Of a DNA stretch of 64,000 bases, positions 19,054-27,706 are shown in pieces. Under the pieces are notes generated by a model that saw nothing but the letters and a program-made list of their open reading frames with translations, was not told the DNA's origin and did no database searches. Made by a program: the position numbers and the translations under genes. This DNA comes from Burkholderiales bacterium RIFCSPHIGHO2_01_FULL_63_240 (GTDB lineage Bacteria > Pseudomonadota > Gammaproteobacteria > Burkholderiales > Burkholderiaceae_C). Location: positions 100,886-164,885 of the forward strand of contig MERU01000011.1 in the NCBI GenBank assembly GCA_001770725.1. The letters are read 5' to 3'. Every line of letters begins with the position of its first letter. Positions within the stretch are counted from its first letter, which is position 1.

Positions 19054-20325
19054 ATGTCCACGGACACCTTCTCCCCCACCCTGCAAGCCGCCTTGCTGCT
19101 GACCCTGGTCACGCTGGCGCTGACCGCCTCCGCCATCGCCACGGCCCGGCTGATGAACCTGCGCCTGCGCTGGCTGCCTCGCTGGATGCGCCTGAACTGG
19201 CTGTCCGACCTGGTGCTGTCCGCCGACGCGGATCAAAAGCACATTGGCCGGCGCTTCCTGGTGGGCGTGGCCAACTGCGCGGCCGGTGTGCTGGCCCTCA
19301 ACGTGGGCGCGTCGTTCGGCCTGATCGACGCGCAGGCCTGCCACTGGCTGACGCTGACCGCCCTGGTGACGATGGGCGTTTTCTACGCGCTCATGCGTTC
19401 AGGCCTGAACCAGCGCTTCAGCGACCCTGCCCTGACCGAATGGCAGGGCTCGGCCGTCATCCTCTTTCTGGCCTGGGGCTACCTGATCGGCGGCCCGGGG
19501 CGGCCACTGGCCCTGCTGCTGCTGATGGTGATCCTGCTGTTCAGCATGTTCACCAACACGCCTCGGCAGCTGTTCCGTGCCTGCGTGCTTGCCGCGCTGT
19601 CGTTCGGTGTGGCCATGGCCTGGGTGGCCTGGGACGCCCGAAAAGACCCCAACGCGTCTGCCTTCCAGCTGGTTTATGCCTGCGTCCTGCTGCTGGCCTT
19701 GTCCACCGTGAGCTTGCTGATCCACCAGATGCACCAGTTGCGTCGCCAGGCCCACTTGCGTCAGCACGAGCTGGCGGATGCGCTCGTTCGCATCCGCGAA
19801 CTGGCCACCCATGACGAGCTCACGGGCCTCATCAACCGGCGCCGCATGCTGGAGCTCATGCACACCGAGAAGCACCGCACCGTGCGCTCGGGCCGCGGGT
19901 TCTGCCTGGCGATGATCGACATCGATCACTTCAAGCGCGTCAACGACCGGCTGGGGCACAGGGCTGGCGACGAGGTGCTGGCGCAGGTGGCTGGCACCAT
20001 CGCGGCCGGCTTGCGCGAAACCGATGTCGTCGCGCGCTGGGGTGGTGAGGAGTTCCTCGTGATGTTCACCGACACCGAAGAAGACACCGCCGAGAAAGTG
20101 CTGCTGCGCATCCAGGCCACGCTGGCACAAGCCCAGGTGACCGAGGCCGACCCGGCGCTGCGCATCACCTTCTCGGCCGGGGTGGGCAACCACCTGCGCG
20201 ACGAAACCCTCACGCGCACCATCGACCGGGCAGATCGGGCGCTCTACGCCGCGAAGGCAGCAGGCCGCAACCGCGTCCTGCACGCCGAGGTGCCGCGCGG
20301 CGATGGGGCCACGCGGGTCGCGTGA
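19054..20325 (+). CDS. Membrane-bound diguanylate cyclase with intact I-site
   Basis: 423 residues. Residues 1-230 hold about six hydrophobic segments (for example LLLTLVTLALTASAIA, LALLLLMVILLFSMF, VYACVLLLALSTVSLL). A short coiled linker follows (RRQAHLRQHELADAL), then a GGDEF domain with RWGGEEF at 330-334 and IDIDHFKRVNDRLGHRAGD before it. RETD (321-324) is a complete RxxD inhibitory site, unlike the cyclase at 5149-6339. It should make cyclic di-GMP under an unknown membrane signal. It converges on rlmD, the two stops being only seven bases apart. Confidence 0.92.
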   Translation: MSTDTFSPTLQAALLLTLVTLALTASAIATARLMNLRLRWLPRWMRLNWLSDLVLSADADQKHIGRRFLVGVANCAAGVLALNVGASFGLIDAQACHWLTLTALVTMGVFYALMRSGLNQRFSDPALTEWQGSAVILFLAWGYLIGGPGRPLALLLLMVILLFSMFTNTPRQLFRACVLAALSFGVAMAWVAWDARKDPNASAFQLVYACVLLLALSTVSLLIHQMHQLRRQAHLRQHELADALVRIRELATHDELTGLINRRRMLELMHTEKHRTVRSGRGFCLAMIDIDHFKRVNDRLGHRAGDEVLAQVAGTIAAGLRETDVVARWGGEEFLVMFTDTEEDTAEKVLLRIQATLAQAQVTEADPALRITFSAGVGNHLRDETLTRTIDRADRALYAAKAAGRNRVLHAEVPRGDGATRVA

Positions 20326-20332
20326 GCCAGGT

Positions 20333-21793
20333 TCAGCTCGCCAGCTCGAACACCGCCATGCTCTCGACGTGGGCGGTGTGCGGGAACATGTTGACGGCGC
20401 CCGCGGCCACGCAACGGTAGCCCGCCTGGTGCACCAGCAAGCCGGCGTCGCGCGCCAGGGTCGCGGGGTTGCAGCTGACGTAGACAATGCGGCGCGGTGG
20501 CACCCAGCCCGGCACCAGGCTTGGGTCCTGGTGCAAGTCGGTCAAGGCCTTGGCCAGGGCAAAAGCCCCTTCCCGCGGGGGGTCGACCAGCCATTTGTCG
20601 GACTGGCCGTAGCTGGCCAGCTCCTGCGGCGTGATCTCGAAGAGGTTGCGGGCCACGAAAGAGGTGCGCTCGGCCACGCCATTGTGGACAGCGTTCTCGC
20701 GCGAGCGGGCCACCAGGGCCTCGCTGCCTTCGATGCCCAGCACCTCACGGGCCTGGGTGGCCAGCGGCAGGGTGAAGTTGCCCAGGCCACAGAACCAGTC
20801 GATGACGCGCTCTTGAGGCTTGACGGCCAGCAGGCGCAAGGCACGCCCCACCAGCACCTGGTTGATGGCGTGGTTGACCTGGGTGAAGTCGGTCGGCCTG
20901 AAGGGCATGTTGATGCCGAACTCGGGCAGGGTGTAGTCGAGCTTGGGCAGCGACTCATCGAGCGGGTGGACGGTGTCCGGGCCCTTGGGCTGCAGCCACC
21001 ACGACAGCGTGTGCTGCCCGCTGCCCACCGGGCCGTGTTCGGCGGCGAAGGCCCGCAGGCGGGCCACATCGGCCTCGCTCAGGGCTTCGAGGTGGCGCAA
21101 CACGAGCACGGTCACCTCGGTGCCCACGGCCACCTCGATCTGGGGCAGGCGGTCGCGCTGGTCCATCGAGCCGATGAGCATGCGCAGCGGCACCAGCAGG
21201 CGGCTGACGTGCGGCGGCAGCACCTCGCAGCTCGTCATGTCGGCCACGTAGCGCGATTTGCGCTCGTGAAAACCCACCAACACCGTGCCCTTCTTGACGA
21301 CGTGCCGCACGGACAGGCGGGCGCGGTAGCGGTAGCCCCAGGTCGGGCCCTCGATGGGGCGCAGCAGGGTTTCGGCGCGCACCTTGCCCAGGTGCCAAAG
21401 GTTGTCTTCGAGCACGCGCTGCTTGACGGCCACCTGGGCTGCGGGCTGGAAGTGCTGCATCTTGCACCCGCCACACAGGCCGAAATGCACGCAACGCGGC
21501 TGGGTGCGCTGGGAGCTCTCGCGGCGGCGCTCGGAAGGCGTTGCCTGCTCCCAGTTGTTCTTGCGGCGGCTGACGCTGACGCGCACTTCTTCGCCTGGCA
21601 GCGCGTCTTCGATGAAGACCACCTTGCCGTTGGCGCGGTGGGCCACGCCCTGGGCTTCGAGGTCAAGGGATTCGACGGTCAGCCACTCCAGGTGAGGCGG
21701 CACCTCAGGAGGCAGTTCGGCAGGCGCCTTGGCGGGCGCAGCAACGGGCGCGACGTCAGCGCCGGAAAGCAAAACGGGGGATGCATCACTCAT
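20333..21793 (-). CDS. rlmD: 23S rRNA (uracil-1939-C5)-methyltransferase RlmD
   Basis: 486 residues. An N-terminal TRAM RNA-binding domain (about 30-100) precedes the iron-sulfur cysteine cluster [15 protein letters not shown] and a SAM-dependent methyltransferase domain. The SAM site is [14 protein letters not shown] and the catalytic Cys is in [11 protein letters not shown]. It methylates U1939 (E. coli numbering) of 23S rRNA. It is the last gene of the leftward surE-pcm-nlpD-rlmD run, 71 bases after nlpD. Confidence 0.94.
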   Translation of the reverse strand: MSDASPVLLSGADVAPVAAPAKAPAELPPEVPPHLEWLTVESLDLEAQGVAHRANGKVVFIEDALPGEEVRVSVSRRKNNWEQATPSERRRESSQRTQPRCVHFGLCGGCKMQHFQPAAQVAVKQRVLEDNLWHLGKVRAETLLRPIEGPTWGYRYRARLSVRHVVKKGTVLVGFHERKSRYVADMTSCEVLPPHVSRLLVPLRMLIGSMDQRDRLPQIEVAVGTEVTVLVLRHLEALSEADVARLRAFAAEHGPVGSGQHTLSWWLQPKGPDTVHPLDESLPKLDYTLPEFGINMPFRPTDFTQVNHAINQVLVGRALRLLAVKPQERVIDWFCGLGNFTLPLATQAREVLGIEGSEALVARSRENAVHNGVAERTSFVARNLFEITPQELASYGQSDKWLVDPPREGAFALAKALTDLHQDPSLVPGWVPPRRIVYVSCNPATLARDAGLLVHQAGYRCVAAGAVNMFPHTAHVESMAVFELAS

Positions 21794-21864
21794 CCCCCGA
21801 TTGTCTCACCGGCTCACCCGGGAGTCGGCCAGTCAGCGGGCCGCAAACCGCACGTTCGGCGTGC

Positions 21865-22770
21865 TCAGCGCGCTGGCAGCTGGCGTGCCGGATCGAGCGG
21901 CTTGCCCTTCTTGCGGATTTCAAAGTGCAGTTGCACCCGCTCGGCGTCGGTCGAGCCCATTTCAGCGATCTTCTGCCCGCGCTTGACGGCCTGGTCTTCC
22001 TTGACCAGCAAGGTCTGGTTGTGCGCGTAGGCGGTGAGGAAGTCAGCGCTGTGCTTGATGATGACCAGGTTGCCGTAACCACGCAGGCCCGAGCCGGCGT
22101 ACACCACGTGCCCGTCGGCAGCGGCCACAACGGGGTCACCCGCCTTGCCACCGATGGTCAGGCCCTTGCTGCGCCCCTCTTCGAAATTGACCAGCACCGG
22201 GCCGGCCGCCGGCCAGCCCCAGTTCGGGCCTTCACCCTCACCCCGTGCATCGGTGGAGGGGGCGACAGGGGGCGCCGCAGGCGCTGGCGTCACGCTGGCC
22301 GAGGCCGCGGCGCTGCCGGAAGCCGCGGTCGCCGGGCGAGCAGCAGGCGGTGTGCGGGTGTCGGCGGCCGCCGTGGTCGCACGGGGCTCGACGCGGGGCG
22401 TGCCCAGCGGCTTGACGACCACGCCCGTGGCGGGCTCGCTCGCCGGCGGCGCCACGCGCACCACCTGCCCCACCTCGATCAGGTTGGGGTTCTCGAGGTT
22501 GTTCCAGGTGGCGATGTCCCGCCAGTTCTGGCCCGACTCCAGCGCGATGCGGATGAGCGTGTCACCCGGCTTGACGGTGTAATAACCCGGCTTGCCGGCG
22601 TTTTCGGCACCTGGCAGCACCTTGGGCGCGCTGGCGGACGACGAAGCAAAGCCACCGGCAGGCCGGCCCTGGTCTTCGACGGGCGCACGGCGGGTCGATG
22701 AGGCGCAGCCTGCGAGGATGATCAGGGAGGCCGCCGCGGCGACCAAGCGAATGGAGGGTCTCATGGGCAT
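21865..22770 (-). CDS. nlpD: NlpD-like lipoprotein (LysM + degenerate M23/LytM)
   Basis: 301 residues. The N-terminus has a lipoprotein signal with lipobox LAGC (Cys near 22). A LysM domain (YYTVKPGDTLIRIALESGQ, about 65-110) binds peptidoglycan. An Ala/Pro-rich linker follows, then an M23 domain (about 205-295). The HxxxD zinc motif reads LTIGG and the late HxH reads QLH, so it probably cannot cut peptidoglycan itself. That is as in E. coli NlpD and EnvC, which activate amidases. It follows surE and pcm. Either ATG at 22770 or 22764 could be the start. Confidence 0.9.
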   Translation of the reverse strand: MPMRPSIRLVAAAASLIILAGCASSTRRAPVEDQGRPAGGFASSSASAPKVLPGAENAGKPGYYTVKPGDTLIRIALESGQNWRDIATWNNLENPNLIEVGQVVRVAPPASEPATGVVVKPLGTPRVEPRATTAAADTRTPPAARPATAASGSAAASASVTPAPAAPPVAPSTDARGEGEGPNWGWPAAGPVLVNFEEGRSKGLTIGGKAGDPVVAAADGHVVYAGSGLRGYGNLVIIKHSADFLTAYAHNQTLLVKEDQAVKRGQKIAEMGSTDAERVQLHFEIRKKGKPLDPARQLPAR

Positions 22771-22807
22771 GTGTGTGTGGCCAGGGTGCGAGCACCCTCT
22801 GGCGCCA

Positions 22808-23668
22808 TCAGGTCATGCCGGATTTTAGGGGGACGAACAGGACGGCCCCGGCCCGGCTGTGTTTCAGGCTGCCATCGGGCAGGCGATCGACGATGGTGAG
22901 CACCTGGCCCCGACCGGCTTCTTCCATCGGGGCGACAAGCCGCCCCCCTGGAGCGAGCTGGTCAAGCCAGGCTTGCGGCAGGGCCGAGCCCCCCGCCGCA
23001 GCGATGATGGTGTCATAAGGCGACTGCGGAGCGTGCCCGAGCATGCCATCGCCATAGACCAGGCGGATGTCGGGCATGCCCGGCACCGTGGTGCGCAACT
23101 GGTCAAGGTGCTGGCGCGCCTTGAGATGCAGGTCACGCAGGCGTTCGATGGAGACCACGCGCCTGGCCAGCAGCGCCAGCAGCGCCGCCTGGTAGCCGCA
23201 ACCCGTGCCCACCTCGAGGCAGGCCCCCAAAGGCCTGGCAGTTTGCTCGGCCTGCAGGCCCGGGCGCGTGCACAGCGCCTGGATCATCGTCGCCACGACG
23301 GAAGGCTTGGAGATGGTCTGACCCAAGCCGATGGGCAGGCTGGTGTCTTCGTAGGCCTGGTTGACCAGGGCGGTGTCGACGAACTGGTGGCGCGGCACGC
23401 GCGCGAAAGCGTCCAGCACGCCAGCGTGGGTGATGCCTTCTGCGGCCAGGCGGGCCACCATGCGCTGGCGAACGGACACCGAGTCGAGGCCCACGCCCTG
23501 GGGCCGGCTCTGGCGCTGGCGGTCTTCGACGGCGTGCTGCAGGGGCGCCTGCGGCCGCAACAGCTCGCGGCTGGCACGCGCCGATGCAGCGGCACCCGCC
23601 CCGGCCGGCAACTGATCGAGCTGCAGGGGAAAGCGGCGCGGTTTGCGCTCTGCCTGGCCCTGGCTCAT
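22808..23668 (-). CDS. pcm: Protein-L-isoaspartate O-methyltransferase Pcm
   Basis: 286 residues. It repairs isoaspartyl residues in aged proteins using SAM. Core motifs are [38 protein letters not shown] and RLVYGDGM. About 70 basic, Gln/Arg-rich residues precede the catalytic domain, an extension seen in some betaproteobacterial forms. The ATG at 23668 is chosen because it overlaps the surE stop by four bases (ATGA). Confidence 0.94.
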   Translation of the reverse strand: MSQGQAERKPRRFPLQLDQLPAGAGAAASARASRELLRPQAPLQHAVEDRQRQSRPQGVGLDSVSVRQRMVARLAAEGITHAGVLDAFARVPRHQFVDTALVNQAYEDTSLPIGLGQTISKPSVVATMIQALCTRPGLQAEQTARPLGACLEVGTGCGYQAALLALLARRVVSIERLRDLHLKARQHLDQLRTTVPGMPDIRLVYGDGMLGHAPQSPYDTIIAAAGGSALPQAWLDQLAPGGRLVAPMEEAGRGQVLTIVDRLPDGSLKHSRAGAVLFVPLKSGMT

Positions 23669-24414
23669 GCGCGCCCCACCCACTGCTGCCACTGTGGCAG
23701 GCGCTGGTGGTCGGTCATGTCGACCTGCAGCGGCGTGATGGAGACACGTCCCTGCCGGATGGCGTTGAAATCGGTGCCTTCGCCGTTTTCGCGGGCCTCG
23801 CCAGCAGGCCCGATCCAGTAGAACAGGTCACCCCGCGGGTTGTGCTGCGGCACAGCCGGAAAGCTGGCGTGCCGGCGACCCAGCCGGGTGATTTCCCAGG
23901 GGCATTGCTCGGCATCGGCCCTGGACGGGATGTTGACGTTGAGCAGCCACGGACGCGCGGCGGGCGGGCGCTCGAGCACCTGCTCGATGACCCGCCGGGC
24001 CACCCGTGCGGCCACATCGAGGTGTTCCCAGCCTTTTTCGACCAGGGAAAAGGCAATGGCGGGCACACCGAAGAGATGGCCTTCGGTGGCGGCGGCCACG
24101 GTACCGGAGTACAAGGTGTCGTCGCCCATGTTGGCGCCGTTGTTGATCCCCGACAAAACCAGGTCCGGCTGCGGGATGAGCCCCGCGGTGAGCGCCAGGT
24201 GAACGCTGTCCGACGGCGTGCCTGTGACATAGCGGAAACCATTGGCCGCGGTGTGCAGGCTCAGGGGCTGGTGCAGGGTCAGGGCGTTGGAGGTGCCCGA
24301 GGCGTTGCGCTCGGGGGCGAAGACGTCCACCACCCCCAGGCCTTCGCAGGCTTTGACCAGGGCTTCGATGCCGGGCGCCAGGTAACCGTCATCGTTGGCA
24401 ATCAGGATTCGCAT
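23665..24414 (-). CDS. surE: 5'/3'-nucleotidase SurE
   Basis: 249-residue survival-protein phosphatase that dephosphorylates nucleoside monophosphates with a divalent metal. [16 protein letters not shown] at the N-terminus and [12 protein letters not shown] in the middle carry the metal ligands. The start at 24414 is set by this conserved N-terminus; 14 upstream codons are ignored. It is the first gene of surE-pcm-nlpD-rlmD and divergent from the response-regulator gene. Confidence 0.96.
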   Translation of the reverse strand: MRILIANDDGYLAPGIEALVKACEGLGVVDVFAPERNASGTSNALTLHQPLSLHTAANGFRYVTGTPSDSVHLALTAGLIPQPDLVLSGINNGANMGDDTLYSGTVAAATEGHLFGVPAIAFSLVEKGWEHLDVAARVARRVIEQVLERPPAARPWLLNVNIPSRADAEQCPWEITRLGRRHASFPAVPQHNPRGDLFYWIGPAGEARENGEGTDFNAIRQGRVSITPLQVDMTDHQRLPQWQQWVGRA

Positions 24415-24607
24415 GCGGCCATTGTAGGAGCGCAACGACAGGTGGGCGCAAAACATGCAAGCGGGGGGCTACGGTGGTGACGCAGCGCTCGGACAGACCG
24501 ATAATCCAAGCTGAGAATTCATCCGAATGGCTGATACCTCATCCTGCCCGCTCGTCGGGCCCATCATCAACCCAGGCCAATGCACCCAGCAGCCTCGGGA
24601 GGAATCC

Positions 24608-25333
24608 ATGGCTGTCAAGGTACTGATTCTTGAAGACAACCCGGTTGCGCGGGGTTTCCTGTGCCGCGTGGTGCGGGAGAGCTTCAGCGACGTCGGCGGC
24701 ATCACCGAAGCCAGTGACCTGGAATCGGTGCGGCGCATCCTGGGCCATTCGGCTGGAGGCAGAGCCAGCCCACAGGCCGAACCGTTCCAGTTGATCCTGG
24801 TCGATCTCGAGCTGCCCGATGGCAGTGGCCTGGAGCTGCTCACCGAGCTGTCGCAATACCCGGCCACGCGCATCGTCACCACGCTCTACTCCGACGACGA
24901 GCACCTGTTCCCGGCCCTGCAGTGCGGCGCCGACGGCTACCTCCTCAAGGAGGACCGCTTCGAGGTGCTGGTCGAAGAGCTGCAAAAGATCGTGCGTGGG
25001 CAACCCCCGCTGTCGCCGGCCATCGCCCGCCGCCTGCTGACCCACTTCCGCACCGGCGACCCGCTGCCCGGCGCCCAGCCCGCCAACCACACGGGTGCCT
25101 CGGCGGCGTCGTCGGCCACGGTGCTGGTTGCCAGCGAGCACGAGCGGCTCACCCCGCGTGAAAGCGAGGTGCTCACCTACCTGAGCAAGGGCTTCACGAT
25201 CAAGGAGATCGCCGCGCTGATGGGCATCAAGTGGTTCACGGTCAACGACCACATCAAGTCCATCTACAAGAAGCTCAATGTTTCCAGCCGGGCCGAGGCC
25301 GCCGTCCTTGCCAGCAAGCAAGGGTTGGTCTGA
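24608..25333 (+). CDS. LuxR-family (NarL-type) response regulator
   Basis: 241 residues. The receiver domain (about 4-130) has acidic pocket Glu9/Asp10, phosphoacceptor Asp66 in ILVDLELPDGSG and the switch Lys in DGYLLKED. A Ser/Ala-rich linker leads to a GerE/LuxR helix-turn-helix (about 176-238: LTPRESEVLTYLSKGFTIKE and ALMGIKWFTVNDHIKSIYKK). GGGAGGA lies four bases before the ATG at 24608. The kinase gene follows 12 bases later, so they form a two-component pair. Targets are unknown. Confidence 0.93.
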   Translation: MAVKVLILEDNPVARGFLCRVVRESFSDVGGITEASDLESVRRILGHSAGGRASPQAEPFQLILVDLELPDGSGLELLTELSQYPATRIVTTLYSDDEHLFPALQCGADGYLLKEDRFEVLVEELQKIVRGQPPLSPAIARRLLTHFRTGDPLPGAQPANHTGASAASSATVLVASEHERLTPRESEVLTYLSKGFTIKEIAALMGIKWFTVNDHIKSIYKKLNVSSRAEAAVLASKQGLV

Positions 25334-25345
25334 GCCCGATCGACC

Positions 25346-27706
25346 ATGGCGGGGCACCTGATCGCAAGCGAGGCCGATGCCGCGAACTGCGACCCGCCCG
25401 CTGACCTGCAACACCCCTGGCCCAGCCTGGAGGCCGTCCTCCAACGCCCCCTGAGCCTGCCGCGCTGGGTGGGCTGGCGCCTCAAGGCCATGGTGGCCAT
25501 CGTGGTGATGGCGCTGGCGGGCGTCCTGCTGATGGCCCACTGGCTGGCCAGCCAGCCTCGCTTTCCCTTTTCGCTCTCGGTCACGCCCGCAGGCGAAGTG
25601 CGGCTGGACACCGCGGACTACCCTCCCTTGCGCCCCCTGGAAGGCCGGCTCCTCAAGAGCATCGTCATCGAACACGGGGGATCTGCAGAGGGGTCGCCCG
25701 CGATCGAAGCCCCGATCCCGCCGCTCGCGCTGTTTCCCAGCGGGCGCTGGCTGCTCGACGAAGAAGGCCTGAGGCGCTTCGTCGCCGGACACGTCGAGCT
25801 CTCGAATGCCCTGGACCAATGGAGCCCGGACGGTGTCACGGTGCGGCTCAAGCTCCAGGGCCACCCTGACGAGCCCATCCTGATCGCCCCACGTGGCTGG
25901 GCGGGCATCACCCCCATGTACTGGGTGCTGGCGACCCTGTCCCTGGTCGTGGCCTCGATGGGCGCGATGGTGCTGCTGTCCAACGCCGACTGGCGTTACG
26001 GGGGCTTTGCGCTCCTGTCGATGACCCAGGCGGGCAACCTGTTGCTGATGGCCCTGGAGAGCAACCTGGGGCTGTTCACGCCGACGTGGTTGCTGTCGCT
26101 GGACACCGCCTTGCGCGCGCTGTTCGACCTGCTGGGCGCAGCGGGCCTGGTGCACATCGCCCTGCTGAACTCGACGCCGGCGCGCCACTGGGGCTTCAAG
26201 GCCGCGGCGGCGTGGACGTGCGCCTTGGGGCTGTGGACGCTGCATGGCGGCCTGCCCGCCGCGCAGGCCTGGTGGCTGCTCCAGTTGGGCTGCGCAGGCC
26301 TGGCGATGTGCGCCATTGCGCTCACCTTGTCAGAGCAACGGCGCCTGCCTCACCCGCTGAACCTGCTGATGTTCAGGGTGTTGCTCATCGGCTCGCTGAC
26401 CTGGGCCCTGCTCACGCTGGCCGTCTGGCTCACGCGCGATCGCCCCGACCTGAACCTCGAGATCAGCACCTGGGGCGTGGCCGGCTGGCAGACCTTCGTG
26501 ACCTCGATGGTGCTGATCGCCCCCTACTTCTCGCGCACGCGCCAGGTGCAACGGGAGTTCATGCTGCTGGCCGCCTCGGGCACGGTCGCGGCCTCGCTGG
26601 ACCTGCTGTTCATCGCGGTGTTCTCGATGGGGCAGCTGGCTTCGATGGCGATCTCGCTGATGCTGTCGATGGGGCTGTACCTGAGCTTTCGCAGGTGGTT
26701 GCTCACGCAACTGCCCCGCCCCGACTCCCTTTCGATGGAACAGGTCTTTCAGCAGATCTACCGCATCGCGCGGCAGATCGAACTGCAGCCGGAAAGCGCC
26801 TGCCCGGCGATGTCCAGGCTCATGCGCGACCTGTTCGACCCGCTGGACGTCCTGATCGCGGAAGGCGCGCTCAACCAGGTGACGCTGGAGCAGGATGGCG
26901 GGCTGATGCTGGTGCCCGTGCCCAGCCTGGCGTCCATGGCACAGACCCGCCGCACGGTGCTGGTGATCAAGCACGCGCGCAGGGGACAGCACCTGTTCAC
27001 ACGCGACGACTGCGCCCTGGCGCAGCGCATCGTCGAGCAACTGCAGCGCGCGCTGAGCTTCGACCAGGCCGTCGAGCAGGGGCGCAGCGAGGAGCGACTG
27101 CGCATCGCCCAGGACCTGCACGACGACATCGGCGCGCGCCTGCTGACGCTGATGTACCAGGCGCCCACGCCCGAGATCGAGGAGTACATCCGCCACACCA
27201 TCCAGGACCTCAAGACGCTCACACGCGGGCTGGCGGCGCACACGCATTGCCTGACCCAGGCCGCTGGAGAGTGGAAGCGCGACATCAGCCACCGGCTGAG
27301 CGTGGCGCGTTGCGAACTGGACTGGCAGGTCAAGCTCGAGCGCGAGATCGGCCTGAACGTGGTGCAGTGGTCGGCGCTGACGCGCATCCTGCGCGAGCTG
27401 GTCAGCAACACCATCAGCCATGCGCAGGCGCGCCGGGTGCAGGTGACGCTGAGCCTTCAGGAGGGCACGCTGAGGCTGACCGTGTGCGACGACGGCGTCG
27501 GAACGGCCCCCGAGACCTGGTCACACGGGCTGGGGCTGGGGGGGGTGCGCAAGCGGGTCAAACAACTGGGCGGCAACGTGCGCTGGTCGGTGCGCGAGCC
27601 GCAGGGTGTGTGCTGCGAGGTCGACATCCCGAACTTCGCCGGCGCCTGCCCGGAGGATCAGGTGGACCAGGCCTCAGGGCACGCTTCCGGTCACGCTTCC
27701 CACTGA
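25346..27706 (+). CDS. Membrane sensor histidine kinase (NarX/DegS-type)
   Basis: 786 residues. One hydrophobic helix near 50-70 is followed by an extracytoplasmic stretch (about 70-185), then seven or so hydrophobic segments to about 460. This resembles 7TM sensor kinases. The dimerisation/phosphoacceptor helix has His592 in AQDLHDDIGARLL, the HisKA_3-type motif that pairs with LuxR-type regulators. The ATPase part has RELVSNTISHAQA (N-box) and CDDGVGTAPE plus LGLGGVRKRV. It shares an operon with the regulator just upstream. Its last 16 bases overlap the 3' end of the convergent ATPase gene. The signal is unknown. Confidence 0.9.
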   Translation: MAGHLIASEADAANCDPPADLQHPWPSLEAVLQRPLSLPRWVGWRLKAMVAIVVMALAGVLLMAHWLASQPRFPFSLSVTPAGEVRLDTADYPPLRPLEGRLLKSIVIEHGGSAEGSPAIEAPIPPLALFPSGRWLLDEEGLRRFVAGHVELSNALDQWSPDGVTVRLKLQGHPDEPILIAPRGWAGITPMYWVLATLSLVVASMGAMVLLSNADWRYGGFALLSMTQAGNLLLMALESNLGLFTPTWLLSLDTALRALFDLLGAAGLVHIALLNSTPARHWGFKAAAAWTCALGLWTLHGGLPAAQAWWLLQLGCAGLAMCAIALTLSEQRRLPHPLNLLMFRVLLIGSLTWALLTLAVWLTRDRPDLNLEISTWGVAGWQTFVTSMVLIAPYFSRTRQVQREFMLLAASGTVAASLDLLFIAVFSMGQLASMAISLMLSMGLYLSFRRWLLTQLPRPDSLSMEQVFQQIYRIARQIELQPESACPAMSRLMRDLFDPLDVLIAEGALNQVTLEQDGGLMLVPVPSLASMAQTRRTVLVIKHARRGQHLFTRDDCALAQRIVEQLQRALSFDQAVEQGRSEERLRIAQDLHDDIGARLLTLMYQAPTPEIEEYIRHTIQDLKTLTRGLAAHTHCLTQAAGEWKRDISHRLSVARCELDWQVKLEREIGLNVVQWSALTRILRELVSNTISHAQARRVQVTLSLQEGTLRLTVCDDGVGTAPETWSHGLGLGGVRKRVKQLGGNVRWSVREPQGVCCEVDIPNFAGACPEDQVDQASGHASGHASH

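Noticed and set aside
22808..23821. Long open frames on the strand opposite pcm, rlmD, clpB and the flagellar genes.
   Set aside because: They are mirror frames typical of GC-rich DNA; the opposite frames carry clear family motifs.
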